DNA of 64,000 bases from Eubacterium sp. Lineage in GTDB: Bacteria; Bacillota; Clostridia; Lachnospirales; Lachnospiraceae. Made by a program: the position numbers and the translations under genes. How positions within the stretch are numbered: position 1 is the first letter of the stretch; each line of letters starts with the position of its first letter. Under the pieces are notes generated by a model, which had not been told where the DNA came from, searched no databases, and was given only the letters and a program-made list of their open reading frames with translations. The DNA is taken from assembly GCA_017430325.1 (NCBI GenBank), contig JAFRNE010000032.1:62001-126000 (forward strand). The letters run 5' to 3'. Shown here piece after piece: positions 28,014 to 37,667 of the stretch.

Positions 28014-28054
28014 TACCGTCTTATTCGGTATGGGGGCTATAGAATTTCTTGTGT
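27962..28054 (-). ncRNA. candidate small RNA (promoter-to-terminator unit)
   Basis: A well-formed promoter (28061-28089) would start a transcript near 28054 that meets the terminator about 90 bases later. Within it an ATACCG-loop-CGGTAT hairpin sits just before the terminator hairpin, and no reading frame of note is present. The following operon has its own promoter, so this may be an independent small RNA. It could equally be a readthrough or 3'-end element. Prediction only. Confidence 0.35.
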
Positions 28055-28060
28055 GATATT

Positions 28061-28089
28061 ATAATAAATTTTCAGCCCCTTACTTTCAA
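28061..28089 (-). promoter_or_regulatory. sigma-A-type promoter upstream of the candidate small RNA
   Basis: TTGAAA and TATTAT are spaced by exactly 17 bases on the minus strand, in the gene-free stretch after the ABC ATPase stop codon. Confidence 0.55.
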
Positions 28090-28154
28090 CCAACCCGAAT
28101 GTATATTTTTGTCTACTGTCGGTTGCAAATACAATTCTCCGCCCCCGCGTGTTG

Positions 28155-28841
28155 CTAACACACACTCAACGTATCGCTCACGATCGTTCCATCCTCGAGG
28201 TGGATGATACGGTCCGCCATAGCAGCGATGTCCATCTCGTGAGTAACGATGACCAGCGTTTCATTACGGTCGCGGACTGCCTCAAACATCATATTGATTA
28301 CCTCTTCACTATTACGTTTGTCGAGGTTACCGGTCGGTTCGTCTGCAAGAATGATAGATGGTCTGTTAATTATTGCCCTGCCGATCGCAACCCTCTGCTG
28401 CTGTCCTCCCGAAAGCTGGCTCGGCAGATGATTCCTTCTATCTACAAGTCTGAGCCTCTCAAGAAGCTCGTCAACCTCATCCTTATTAACCTTGTTGCCA
28501 TCCAGAAGCACCGGCATAACTATATTTTCCTCTACCGTCAGTATCGGGATCAGGTTGTATTCCTGGAAGATGAATCCGATCTTCCTTCTTCTCAGTATCG
28601 ACCGCTTCTCGTCCTTCAGCTTAAATATATCCTCGCCCTCGATAAAGACCTTGCCGCTCGTCGGATCATCCACACCGCCGAGCAGGTGCATCAACGTCGA
28701 TTTGCCCGAACCCGAGGTTCCGACTATCGCCGTAAACTGCCCTTTCTTAATGCTAAGATCAATATCATTCACCGCCACAACCGCCGAATCACCCTTACCG
28801 TAGGTTTTATTCAGTTTTTCTGTCTTGATCAGTTCTGTCAT
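28155..28841 (-). CDS. ABC transporter ATP-binding protein (MacB/LolD type)
   Basis: A 228-residue ATPase with Walker [10 protein letters not shown], signature [15 protein letters not shown], Walker [12 protein letters not shown] and H-loop VTHE. The LSGGQ plus DEPTGNLD pattern is typical of the ATPases that drive FtsX-type permeases. ATG 28841 has GGAGG seven bases upstream. It lies 13 bases after the stop of the second permease, as the last gene of a four-gene transporter operon ending at the 27961 terminator. Confidence 0.93.
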   Translation of the reverse strand: MTELIKTEKLNKTYGKGDSAVVAVNDIDLSIKKGQFTAIVGTSGSGKSTLMHLLGGVDDPTSGKVFIEGEDIFKLKDEKRSILRRRKIGFIFQEYNLIPILTVEENIVMPVLLDGNKVNKDEVDELLERLRLVDRRNHLPSQLSGGQQQRVAIGRAIINRPSIILADEPTGNLDKRNSEEVINMMFEAVRDRNETLVIVTHEMDIAAMADRIIHLEDGTIVSDTLSVC

Positions 28842-28854
28842 TTTATTCCTCCTG

Positions 28855-31719
28855 CTATTTCTCATTTTTCAACAGCTTCAGCATGATCGCCCCTACAATC
28901 GCATTTATACCAAATGTAACCAGTCCGGCTGCAAAAAGCGAGCTCCAGTCGATACTGAACCTTGCTTCCATGAAGCTGTCATCGAATCTTCCGCTTATTC
29001 CGCTTCCTTTGTAGATCTCTTTAGTAATAGCATATGCTATCGCAAGTCCGGTTATCATACCAAATATTACGGAATATATACTGACACAGATACCCTCGGA
29101 TATAACAGATTTCCTGATATCCTTTTTACTGAAACCAATATTTCTGAGAAGGCTGAATTCCTTCCGTCTCTGATATATTTCTGATGCCCTAATATTTATC
29201 AGATTGATCGTTATGATCAAAAGAATAATCATAATGGCTATATTAATAAGCTGTTTTGCAAAACGCATTTTTCTGTAATTAAAACTGCGGTCACTGTAAA
29301 GATAATCATTATCTGACAAATAACGCTGTATACTGCCATCATCCTGCTCAAGATCTGTGTGAATATATAAACTGTATTCCGAAATACTGTTTGTCATAAA
29401 TGCTTCATCATCTTCGATCAGTTTATCAGTAAAATCACCTTCGTTACGATCCAGATCAAACAGCATATAGTATTCCTGATCAATCGGATGGAATCTCTGA
29501 TCTGCAGGAAATCTTTTATTTGTAAGTGCTTCATAAGCAGCTCCGTTTATAATGCCGGATATATGAAGCCTTACACCGGCTATCACAACCGTATCGCCTG
29601 TCTCAGGCAGCTTTTCACGCCCGCTGCTTCCTGATCCTGCTATCAACATTACATTGATAGTATCCTTCTCCTGTGATAAATCCGCTCCACCATACAGTTC
29701 TTCGACAAGCTTATAATATTCATCACTCATCCCATAAATATTCAGTGGTCCGTCAAGCATTAAATACTCTCCGGTTTCAGTGTCACACTTCGGATATAAA
29801 ACTTTTTTACTGAATACTCCGGCTCTGCCAAAACCTTTTTGACCGGAAATATCATTTAGTATCCTGTTTACGTCCTCCTTGCTTAATCTGTTATCGCCTG
29901 CCGATCTTCTGGCAACCACAACAATAGAAGGAGTATTCTGGTTATTGTATTCGGTACTAATTATCGTGCTAAGCGAACAGCCCACAGCAAACGCAAGTGA
30001 TATACATATTCCCATACTTATAATAAGGAGCATAAGTCTGTTACTTCTTACTCTCATATTCTTGAAACCATACCAGACAGGATAGCTTTTTATTCTTTTT
30101 CTTCTGCTGCTTTTATGCCTTTGCTCCTTTTGGGCTTGTTTAACATCAATCTCACCCTTACTCTGAAGGACAGTGATAGGACTTAACCTGTACAGCTTTT
30201 CCACCGGCGAAACCATCGAATATCCGACTATTATCGCCATGTAGACCACCGTATATCCGAGAGCTGCCCAACTAAAACGAAAATACAGTTTTCCCACTCC
30301 GGAAAGTATCGTATGAAGCATCTCATTTCCCAAGTCATGACCGTTCAGATATGAGAAAATCTCCTTGTCAAAAAAGATACCGAAAATGATGCCCACAAGA
30401 ATACCTATCACTCCTACGATCAATGCTTCCAGCAGTATTATTTTGATGATCTGTTTTCTTGTAAGACCTATGATCCGGAACATTCCATAGTCTCTTTCAC
30501 GTTCATTTACGGAAATATTAAACGAATTTCGAACTATGACCATGACTATGACCGCAAAAACAGCCGCTATCACCATCATCACCGCCGTTCGTGTCAGTGT
30601 ATCATATGACGCTATAGCATCCTTTGGATTAAATGCCGCAACAGCCTTGTCATTCATCATGGCATCGGTTCCAAGAAGCTCCCCAAGTAAAGCCGCCTGT
30701 CCTTCAAGATCATCTTTATCTTCAAAGGTCACCTCTGCTATTACAGTATTGCTGAATACTTCTCTTTTATCGCTGTCATACCATGTAAAAACCTTCTCCT
30801 CACTTCCATATTCTGACCTGTAAATATCTGTCAAGATATCATCTATTGTTAAACTTTCATTCAAAGTATTGATATCGACATATCCCAAAGAACTGTATTC
30901 ACGATGATCAATACCTATCGTCTCGAATCTTCTGTATATCTTTGATGCCTTCGCATCATCATAAATACCGACAATCCTTCTGGTTACAGTTATCGTCTTG
31001 CAGTGCTGTTCCCGAAAATCCTCTATCAGATGACTATCCGAATCATCAGCATATGGGATCACCCCTCCGATCAGTCCGCTGAGATCAGGCTGATCCCTAT
31101 CCAGTCTTTCAAAAACCTCCTTATATTTCGGGTCGTCTTTATATTTATCGTAAGCTCTTCTCTCGATATCCAGATGAAGCTGTTCCATCTTCTCATTAAA
31201 TGTATCAAGAGACATTCCGACTATGACTTCTTCCTTAAATTCTATACTGTCACCGACCTTAAGGCACTCCACGTCAGTTCCACTAACCAGATATTTGTCC
31301 GGATGTTCAGCCCTGTCTTCGGAGATGATCACTTCATCCGGAGTCTTCGGGTATTCTCCTTCTATCAGAAAACCCTTACCAAAATACGAATAATCTGATA
31401 CATATGCGCTCACGGCTCCGCCCGACATAAAAACAGTTTTGCTCAGCTTAGGATAATCAGAAGTTTTCGATTCACCTTCCTCAGTACCCTGCATTATACT
31501 ATTAAGCTTCAACGCACTATCCATATTTAAAACATAGACTGCGTCATACGGTCCCGTTGCTTCGTATTCAGTCCGCTTCTTACTGTAGTCGATACTCAGC
31601 CCTATGGTAAATATACTAAATATCACAAAGGACGATAAGCTTATCGCAAATATAGTCATGGCGGTGCGAAGTTTGTTTCTACCGATATATTTTAAGGTGA
31701 GCCTGTTTAATCTTTTCAT
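28855..31719 (-). CDS. FtsX-type ABC transporter permease (second of pair)
   Basis: A 954-residue permease with an N-terminal helix (about 14-38), a large outside domain and an FtsX core with DYGMFRIIGLTRKQI (about 375-510). A second outside domain then precedes a C-terminal FtsX unit (RKEFSLLRNIGFSKKDI, about 820-950). It is clearly paralogous to the upstream permease over its whole length, so the pair probably forms a heterodimer. GAGAGG before the ATG supports the start. The substrate is not evident; the large outside domains fit antimicrobial-peptide resistance or envelope export systems. Confidence 0.9.
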   Translation of the reverse strand: MKRLNRLTLKYIGRNKLRTAMTIFAISLSSFVIFSIFTIGLSIDYSKKRTEYEATGPYDAVYVLNMDSALKLNSIMQGTEEGESKTSDYPKLSKTVFMSGGAVSAYVSDYSYFGKGFLIEGEYPKTPDEVIISEDRAEHPDKYLVSGTDVECLKVGDSIEFKEEVIVGMSLDTFNEKMEQLHLDIERRAYDKYKDDPKYKEVFERLDRDQPDLSGLIGGVIPYADDSDSHLIEDFREQHCKTITVTRRIVGIYDDAKASKIYRRFETIGIDHREYSSLGYVDINTLNESLTIDDILTDIYRSEYGSEEKVFTWYDSDKREVFSNTVIAEVTFEDKDDLEGQAALLGELLGTDAMMNDKAVAAFNPKDAIASYDTLTRTAVMMVIAAVFAVIVMVIVRNSFNISVNERERDYGMFRIIGLTRKQIIKIILLEALIVGVIGILVGIIFGIFFDKEIFSYLNGHDLGNEMLHTILSGVGKLYFRFSWAALGYTVVYMAIIVGYSMVSPVEKLYRLSPITVLQSKGEIDVKQAQKEQRHKSSRRKRIKSYPVWYGFKNMRVRSNRLMLLIISMGICISLAFAVGCSLSTIISTEYNNQNTPSIVVVARRSAGDNRLSKEDVNRILNDISGQKGFGRAGVFSKKVLYPKCDTETGEYLMLDGPLNIYGMSDEYYKLVEELYGGADLSQEKDTINVMLIAGSGSSGREKLPETGDTVVIAGVRLHISGIINGAAYEALTNKRFPADQRFHPIDQEYYMLFDLDRNEGDFTDKLIEDDEAFMTNSISEYSLYIHTDLEQDDGSIQRYLSDNDYLYSDRSFNYRKMRFAKQLINIAIMIILLIITINLINIRASEIYQRRKEFSLLRNIGFSKKDIRKSVISEGICVSIYSVIFGMITGLAIAYAITKEIYKGSGISGRFDDSFMEARFSIDWSSLFAAGLVTFGINAIVGAIMLKLLKNEK

Positions 31720-31756
31720 TTTTCGTCCTCTCCCTCAAATACCTATACTGCGGTGG

Positions 31757-34561
31757 TTATTTGTATTCCTTCCTCACCACCGCCAGCGCGATCAGTCCGG
31801 TCACTGCATTTATAACAAATATAACTGCTGCTGTAATAAGAAATACCGTCCAATCAATCCCGAAACGTATCGGCATATAATCACTGTTGTAAAGTCCGGT
31901 AAAACCGTGGCCACTGTATATCATTTTTGATATATAATATGCTGCTCCGGTTCCAACCAGGAATCCGATAATCACCGCACATATACTGACCAGTATTCCT
32001 TCAGCGATAACCGCCTTGCGTACTTCCTTACTGCAAAAACCGATATTTCTTAGAAGCTTCAGTTCCTTTCGTCTGTGTAATATCTCTGTGGTTCTAACAT
32101 TAATTAGGTTAATTGTGATGATCAACAGAACTATTCCTACTATGAAGTAGATGATATTTCTAACCATCTTCATTCCGGCAAAACCAATTCCATCATTCTC
32201 AACCCAGTAACCTTTAGATGAAAGATATTTGGCAATACTTCCATCATCTTCCTCAAGATCGACATATATGTATATAGATATATCTTCGCCACTATAACGA
32301 ATATTTTCGGCATCCTTCTCTATCTCTTCCATGCAGCTGATTGGCTCTTCACTATCCCTCAAATAGAAAAATGTGAAATAAGCAGAAGCATGACCAACAT
32401 AATAATGTAGCTTACGATCAGCTAATTGATTATATTCAACTTTCGAAAGTATGCCGGCTATATGAAATCTCGTCCCATAGTATTCAATATCATCTCCAAC
32501 CTTCAGCTCTGGCAGAAAATCCTTAACCTTTCCCTGAACCAGTATCGTATTTATTATTCCATCCTCATTCGAAACATCAAATTCATCGGTCTCTTTTTGT
32601 AGTATGCCAAAGTACTTTTCATCAAGTCCGGTAACACTGACATATCCATACATTCTTCTTAGAACTTCATCATCAGCAAAGCGAACTGCGTTATAATACT
32701 CGTGGACACTATAATCTAATCCAACAAAGCCTTTTTTCTTCGAAAGCTCCTTCACCAGCTCAGCTATATCACCAAAGCTCAGACTATCAACGTTATATCC
32801 GGCTATCCATTTGCCATCTACTATGATTGAAGGCTTAAGCTGATTATTCAGCTCTGTTCGTATTATTGTCTTCATTATGCATCCAATTAATAGTACAATA
32901 CTAAAACTAACTGCGAGACTGATGACAAGCAGAAGGAATCTCCCTCTACGGATGCGTACATTCTTAAAACCGTACCATACCGGATAACCCATCAAGCCGG
33001 ATTTTGTCCTGCTTTTTCTTTTCTTTTTCAGAAGCTTTTCTGATACTCTCTTATCGACATCGTCCTTACTCCTTAACGAATCTGCCGGACTCATCTTATA
33101 CAGCTTTTCTATTGGTGATACCATCGAATATCCAACGATAACTGCCATGAAAAGAACAGTCAGCCCAAAAGCCTTCCACCTGAAGTAGAAATTCAGTGTT
33201 CCAATTTCAAGCAGAATCTCCTTAAGAACAGTATTTCTTGGTCCGTATTCATTCAAAAAGCTGAATAACCCCTTACAACCAAGGATACCCAAAAATACAC
33301 CCAGAATCGTTCCTATAATTCCTATGATCAATGCCTCAAGCAGAACCATCTTAATGATCTGTTTTCTCGTGAGCCCTATACACCGAAACATTCCATAATC
33401 GTTTTCCCTCTCACAGACAGATATATTGAAGGAGTTCCTTATGATCACCATAACAACAAGTCCAAATATAGCCGCAGTCATTAGCATTAACGCGTTAAAG
33501 AACAGTTCTCCTTCATCTATTTCCATGATCATAGCCGGCTCATATAAATCGATAGCCGCTTCGCTAAATTCCGGTGGACATCCAAGCCTGTTGCCAAGCA
33601 GTTCTGCCTGATCACTTAAATTCTTCTTATCCTTGAAAGAGACGATAATCCTATACTCTGAAGTATTAAGATTATCAAGATTAAGGAGACTGATTGAAAA
33701 ATCGCTTATAGCAAAGTACTGTTTTCCAACAGAACGTTCTTCCCAGTCGGTCACTAGATTTACCATAAGCCCCGGCATCTGATTTTCATTTATTTCTTCG
33801 CCTTCATCATTTGTTATTATCTCGATAGTATTAAACTCACCTGATAGTATTTTACTGAAGCCTTCATTTTTATGATATCTGTTATACAGGTCTGCCAGAA
33901 TCTGCTCATCTTCATTTGACAATTTAACATAATCCGTCGGCATACAATACGGTGGATCTGCTTCATTGATTATCTTGTCGTACCTTTCTTTATTTGTTTC
34001 TTTGATCCTCTCCAGCTGTGCTGTCAGAAGTTTTTCCCGCTGTTTTTCCTCGAGCGCCTCATACTCTTCCTCTGAAATACCTTCCGTGACCATATTGATT
34101 ATCTCAACATTCTCACCAACCGATGCATTTGGGGTGGCAAAAAAATCCGTATTACCGATCATATGCAGCGGAGTAATGATCTCATTATCGTTCGTAGGAA
34201 AATGTCCGGTTATAAGGTCCATCCCTTTAAAATACGACATATCATCAACATAAATAATGCCATTTTTATTGGTTGAAACATAAAACTTCTTTATCTCGCA
34301 GCCGTCGTCGGAAATATCAGACGCTTCCCCATTCTTCAGTTTGAGCATCTCCGCCGCGGTCTCTTTATTTACCATATACGCTGCATCATAAGAACCACTC
34401 TGTTTGTAGTGATTTATCTTTTTGTTATAAATAAAATTCATCCCAAAAGAAAAAATCCCGAAGATAATAAACGCCGATATCATTACCGAAATGATCGTCA
34501 TTATCGTCCGCAGCTTATTCTTCCATATGTACCTTAAAACCAAGCTCTTCAAACTCTTCAT
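31757..34561 (-). CDS. FtsX-type ABC transporter permease (first of pair)
   Basis: A 934-residue paralogue of the next permease, sharing DYGMFRCIGLTRKQI, GYPVWYGFKN and RRKELKLLRNIGFCSKEV. Topology is one N-terminal helix, an outside domain, three central helices, a second outside domain and three C-terminal helices. Start ATG 34561 is preferred over TTG 34588, because GAGG is nine bases before it. Flanked by an ATPase upstream and a permease plus second ATPase downstream. Confidence 0.9.
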   Translation of the reverse strand: MKSLKSLVLRYIWKNKLRTIMTIISVMISAFIIFGIFSFGMNFIYNKKINHYKQSGSYDAAYMVNKETAAEMLKLKNGEASDISDDGCEIKKFYVSTNKNGIIYVDDMSYFKGMDLITGHFPTNDNEIITPLHMIGNTDFFATPNASVGENVEIINMVTEGISEEEYEALEEKQREKLLTAQLERIKETNKERYDKIINEADPPYCMPTDYVKLSNEDEQILADLYNRYHKNEGFSKILSGEFNTIEIITNDEGEEINENQMPGLMVNLVTDWEERSVGKQYFAISDFSISLLNLDNLNTSEYRIIVSFKDKKNLSDQAELLGNRLGCPPEFSEAAIDLYEPAMIMEIDEGELFFNALMLMTAAIFGLVVMVIIRNSFNISVCERENDYGMFRCIGLTRKQIIKMVLLEALIIGIIGTILGVFLGILGCKGLFSFLNEYGPRNTVLKEILLEIGTLNFYFRWKAFGLTVLFMAVIVGYSMVSPIEKLYKMSPADSLRSKDDVDKRVSEKLLKKKRKSRTKSGLMGYPVWYGFKNVRIRRGRFLLLVISLAVSFSIVLLIGCIMKTIIRTELNNQLKPSIIVDGKWIAGYNVDSLSFGDIAELVKELSKKKGFVGLDYSVHEYYNAVRFADDEVLRRMYGYVSVTGLDEKYFGILQKETDEFDVSNEDGIINTILVQGKVKDFLPELKVGDDIEYYGTRFHIAGILSKVEYNQLADRKLHYYVGHASAYFTFFYLRDSEEPISCMEEIEKDAENIRYSGEDISIYIYVDLEEDDGSIAKYLSSKGYWVENDGIGFAGMKMVRNIIYFIVGIVLLIITINLINVRTTEILHRRKELKLLRNIGFCSKEVRKAVIAEGILVSICAVIIGFLVGTGAAYYISKMIYSGHGFTGLYNSDYMPIRFGIDWTVFLITAAVIFVINAVTGLIALAVVRKEYK

Positions 34562-34730
34562 ATCGCTCTTCCTCTGCACATCTTTCAATAGACAAACATA
34601 TTATTTCATCATACGTCCTGATGATAAATCTTCTTTCTAACAGTTCTCTAACAGAGTTTATTGTTTTGCAGAATTTTTTTATATTTATTGTAAATATTTC
34701 AACTACAGTTTGGCATAGTTGTATACTCAA

Positions 34731-34752
34731 AAGGGCGGCTGCCGCCGCCCTT
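34731..34752 (-). terminator. GC-rich hairpin between ATPase and first FtsX permease
   Basis: aagggcggc and gccgccctt form a nine-bp stem with a four-base loop. On the minus strand only TTTT follows, so termination is probably partial. It would lower expression of the downstream permease genes relative to the ATPase. Confidence 0.6.
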
Positions 34753-34813
34753 AAAAATCGTTTATTTAGCTGTGCTCGCCGATATTTATATATCCTATCT
34801 TTCCTGATTGCCT

Positions 34814-35515
34814 CTACCACTCAATCTCCGAGATCGGTACTACATTTTCATTCATCTTCACAGAGGAGATGCGTCCGCTCTTCACCCGGATAACTCTGTC
34901 CGCCATCGCGGTCAGTGCAGAGTTGTGTGTGATTATTATTACGGTCATTCCCCGCTCACGGCTGCAGTCCTGAAGTATCTGGAGTATCTGCTTTCCGGTC
35001 TCGTAATCAAGCGCACCCGTCGGCTCATCACAGAGAAGAAGCTTCGGGTTCTTCGCCAATGCTCTTGCTATGGACACTCTCTGCTGCTCGCCGCCCGAAA
35101 GCTGGGCCGGGAAGTTATTTGTCCTCTCAGAAAGTCCGACCTTCCCCAGCACCTCCGCCGGATCCATCGGATTCTTCGAAAGCTGCGATGCGATCTCCAC
35201 GTTCTCCAGTGCCGTCAGGTTTGGGATCAGATTGTAAAACTGAAATACGAATCCGATATCGCGCCGTCGGTAGGTCGCCAGCTGCTTCTTGCTGTAGCTT
35301 GAGATGTCATTTCCGTCCAAAAGGATCTGCCCCTTCGTCAGCCTGTCCATACCGCCAAGTATGTTGAGGAGCGTCGTTTTGCCCGCACCCGACTGGCCGA
35401 CAATGATGCATATTTCACCCTTCTCGACCGTGAAGGAAGCATCCTTCAAAGCCTCAACCTTTACATCGCCGCTTTCATATATTTTACTTACATCTCTGAA
35501 TTCTACGTATCTCAT
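34814..35515 (-). CDS. ABC transporter ATP-binding protein (first gene of FtsX-type operon)
   Basis: A 233-residue ATPase with Walker [10 protein letters not shown], signature [15 protein letters not shown], Walker [12 protein letters not shown] and H-loop ITHN, of the LolD/MacB family. It is only loosely similar to the second ATPase at 28155-28841, so this operon carries two distinct ATPases around two paralogous permeases. The ribosome site before its ATG is weak. A GC-rich hairpin follows the stop, then a gap of about 250 bases to the first permease. Confidence 0.92.
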   Translation of the reverse strand: MRYVEFRDVSKIYESGDVKVEALKDASFTVEKGEICIIVGQSGAGKTTLLNILGGMDRLTKGQILLDGNDISSYSKKQLATYRRRDIGFVFQFYNLIPNLTALENVEIASQLSKNPMDPAEVLGKVGLSERTNNFPAQLSGGEQQRVSIARALAKNPKLLLCDEPTGALDYETGKQILQILQDCSRERGMTVIIITHNSALTAMADRVIRVKSGRISSVKMNENVVPISEIEW

Positions 35516-35620
35516 CTTTTATTACCTATTCTCTGATCTTACTATCATTAAAATACGCAAATATCTTTCAGCATCAAAACACGTTTACTGTATAATCTCC
35601 GTCATGCTTTCATATCACTA

Positions 35621-37588
35621 TTACGATATCGCACCCACCGGACAAACTAACAAGCAGAGTGTACAGCCCGTACAAAGGGAAGTATCTATCTCGACCCTGC
35701 CATCATTTATAACGATGCCCGGGCATCCGATCTCACGGATACACTTCTTACATTTGATACATTTCTCCTGATCTATGTGCAGCGCCTTGTTTGGAGGCAC
35801 GATTGCAACGCAAGGGGACTTAAATATTACCGCCTTCACGCCCGGCTCATCGGCGACTCGCTTGATCAGTTCGATCGAACCCTTCATATCCAGAGGATCG
35901 ATGGTTTCAACGGTTGTAAGGCCTATTCCTCTGAGAATCTGCTCTATATTTATCTTTGCAACGATCTCGCCCATCATGGTGTGGCCGGTGCCCGGATGTG
36001 GCTGGTGGCCTGTCATGGCTGTCGTTGAATTATCCAGAACTATGAGTGTCATATCGGCCTGATTGTAAACTGCGTTGATGACACCTGTGATTGCTGATGC
36101 GAAGAAGGTTGAATCACCCACAAATGCAAAGCACTTTGTGTCAGGCTCGATATGTCCGACGCCCTGTGCTATATTTACGCCTGCTCCCATGCAGAGGCAG
36201 GTGTCAACCATGTCGAGAGGCATGGCATTTCCGAGGGTGTAGCAGCCGATGTCACCGCAAAAAACAGTTTTTCTGCCCTGCATAGCCTTCTTGACCGCGT
36301 AGAATGAAGCCCTGTGAGGACAGCCTGCGCAGAGAACCGGCGGACGAACAGGAAGCTCAGGAACCGGTTCTGCACTGCCTGTACCTGTTGCACTGCCTGC
36401 TCCGGCGTTTGCTGATCCGGCATTGGCTGTTCCTGCGTTTGATGCTCCGGTACCGGCTGATGCTGCACCGCTATCAGCATTCTGTGCTTCTGCTGCAGCA
36501 CCATCTTTATCTATAAATCTCTGTATATCTCCAATAATACTATCTATCGTATTCTCGCCGGCGTTTACCGTGTCACCGGTAAGCTTGCCACGGATCTTAA
36601 CATCAAGATTGTATTTTCCACAAACATATGTAAGCTCTCTCTCGATGACCGGATCAAGCTCCTCCAGACAGAGAACCTCGCTCTTATCTTTCAGGAATTC
36701 AAGAGCCTTCTCTTCAGGGAACGGAAATGGAGTGCTGACCTTGAAGATTGGAAGCTTTCCTGTAACCTTCATGGCCTCAAGCGCGTATGCAAAGCTTACA
36801 CCGCCGGCTGCAACTCCGAGACGACCTGCCGCCTCAACAGCCTGGTCATTATCACCGGCCGCTTCGCCAATATTCTTTCTTGTAACAGCCTCATCCGTAT
36901 AACAGATCTTATTCTTCTCATATTCCGAAAATATCTTCGAGAGCTCGACATTTCTTGCCTCGATCTTTTTATGATTTGCGAAAGAAAGGCGTGGGAAGAT
37001 GACCCAGCGCTTCGAATCCTTCACGAAGCCCTCAGGCGTATTTGTATAATACTCGCTCTCGTCCTTAACAGTGATGCTTGCATAGCCGTGCGAAACTCTT
37101 GTGGTCGAACGTAAGAATACAGGGGTACCGTATTTCTCAGAAAGCTCGAAGGCATCGCTTATCATATCATAGGCTTCCTGAACCGATGATGGATCGAAGC
37201 ATGGAAGCTTTGAGAACTCTGCGAACTTCCTTGTGTCCTGCTCGGTCTGTGAGGAAATAGGACCCGGATCGTCGGCAACCATAACTATCATACCGCCTTT
37301 GATGCCCACATATTCAAGGCTCATGAGCGGATCGGAAGCAACGTTCAGACCAACCTGCTTCATCGTAACCATAGTACGTGCTCCGGCGTAGGATGCGCCC
37401 GCAGCCAGCTCGAGAGCTGCCTTCTCATTAACAGACCACTCCACGTAGGTTCCCTCTCTCTTAGACTTCGCAACATTTTCCAAAACCTCTGTTGAAGGTG
37501 TGCCGGGGTATCCGGCTATCAGATTCAGGCCTGCTGCTATCGCTCCGCGTGCGATGGCCGCATTACCCATCAAGAATTCGTCATGCAT
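35621..37588 (-). CDS. iorA: indolepyruvate ferredoxin oxidoreductase, alpha subunit
   Basis: A 655-residue subunit. An N-terminal pyrimidine-binding domain (AGYPGTPSTEV) and central domains precede the thiamine diphosphate domain (CAGCPHRASF, CGDIGCYTLGNAMPLDM). A C-terminal pair of 4Fe-4S clusters follows (CIKCKKCIREIGCPG and CTGCTLCLLVCPVGA). Together with IorB it oxidises aryl-pyruvates to aryl-acetyl-CoA, reducing ferredoxin. An Ala/Gly/Ser-rich low-complexity stretch of about 50 residues (about 365-420) is inserted before the thiamine domain. AGGAG precedes the ATG. Confidence 0.95.
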   Translation of the reverse strand: MHDEFLMGNAAIARGAIAAGLNLIAGYPGTPSTEVLENVAKSKREGTYVEWSVNEKAALELAAGASYAGARTMVTMKQVGLNVASDPLMSLEYVGIKGGMIVMVADDPGPISSQTEQDTRKFAEFSKLPCFDPSSVQEAYDMISDAFELSEKYGTPVFLRSTTRVSHGYASITVKDESEYYTNTPEGFVKDSKRWVIFPRLSFANHKKIEARNVELSKIFSEYEKNKICYTDEAVTRKNIGEAAGDNDQAVEAAGRLGVAAGGVSFAYALEAMKVTGKLPIFKVSTPFPFPEEKALEFLKDKSEVLCLEELDPVIERELTYVCGKYNLDVKIRGKLTGDTVNAGENTIDSIIGDIQRFIDKDGAAAEAQNADSGAASAGTGASNAGTANAGSANAGAGSATGTGSAEPVPELPVRPPVLCAGCPHRASFYAVKKAMQGRKTVFCGDIGCYTLGNAMPLDMVDTCLCMGAGVNIAQGVGHIEPDTKCFAFVGDSTFFASAITGVINAVYNQADMTLIVLDNSTTAMTGHQPHPGTGHTMMGEIVAKINIEQILRGIGLTTVETIDPLDMKGSIELIKRVADEPGVKAVIFKSPCVAIVPPNKALHIDQEKCIKCKKCIREIGCPGIVINDGRVEIDTSLCTGCTLCLLVCPVGAIS

Positions 37589-37667
37589 GATCTTACTCCT
37601 AATTGTTCCCTAATTTTTTATTCAATAACATTAATGTTATATCTGTTCATTCTTCATCGGTTCATTA

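Noticed and set aside
34515..34820. 101-residue minus-strand frame between the ATPase and permease
   Set aside because: It overlaps both neighbours and translates through the GC-rich hairpin as an Ala-rich run; no family resemblance.
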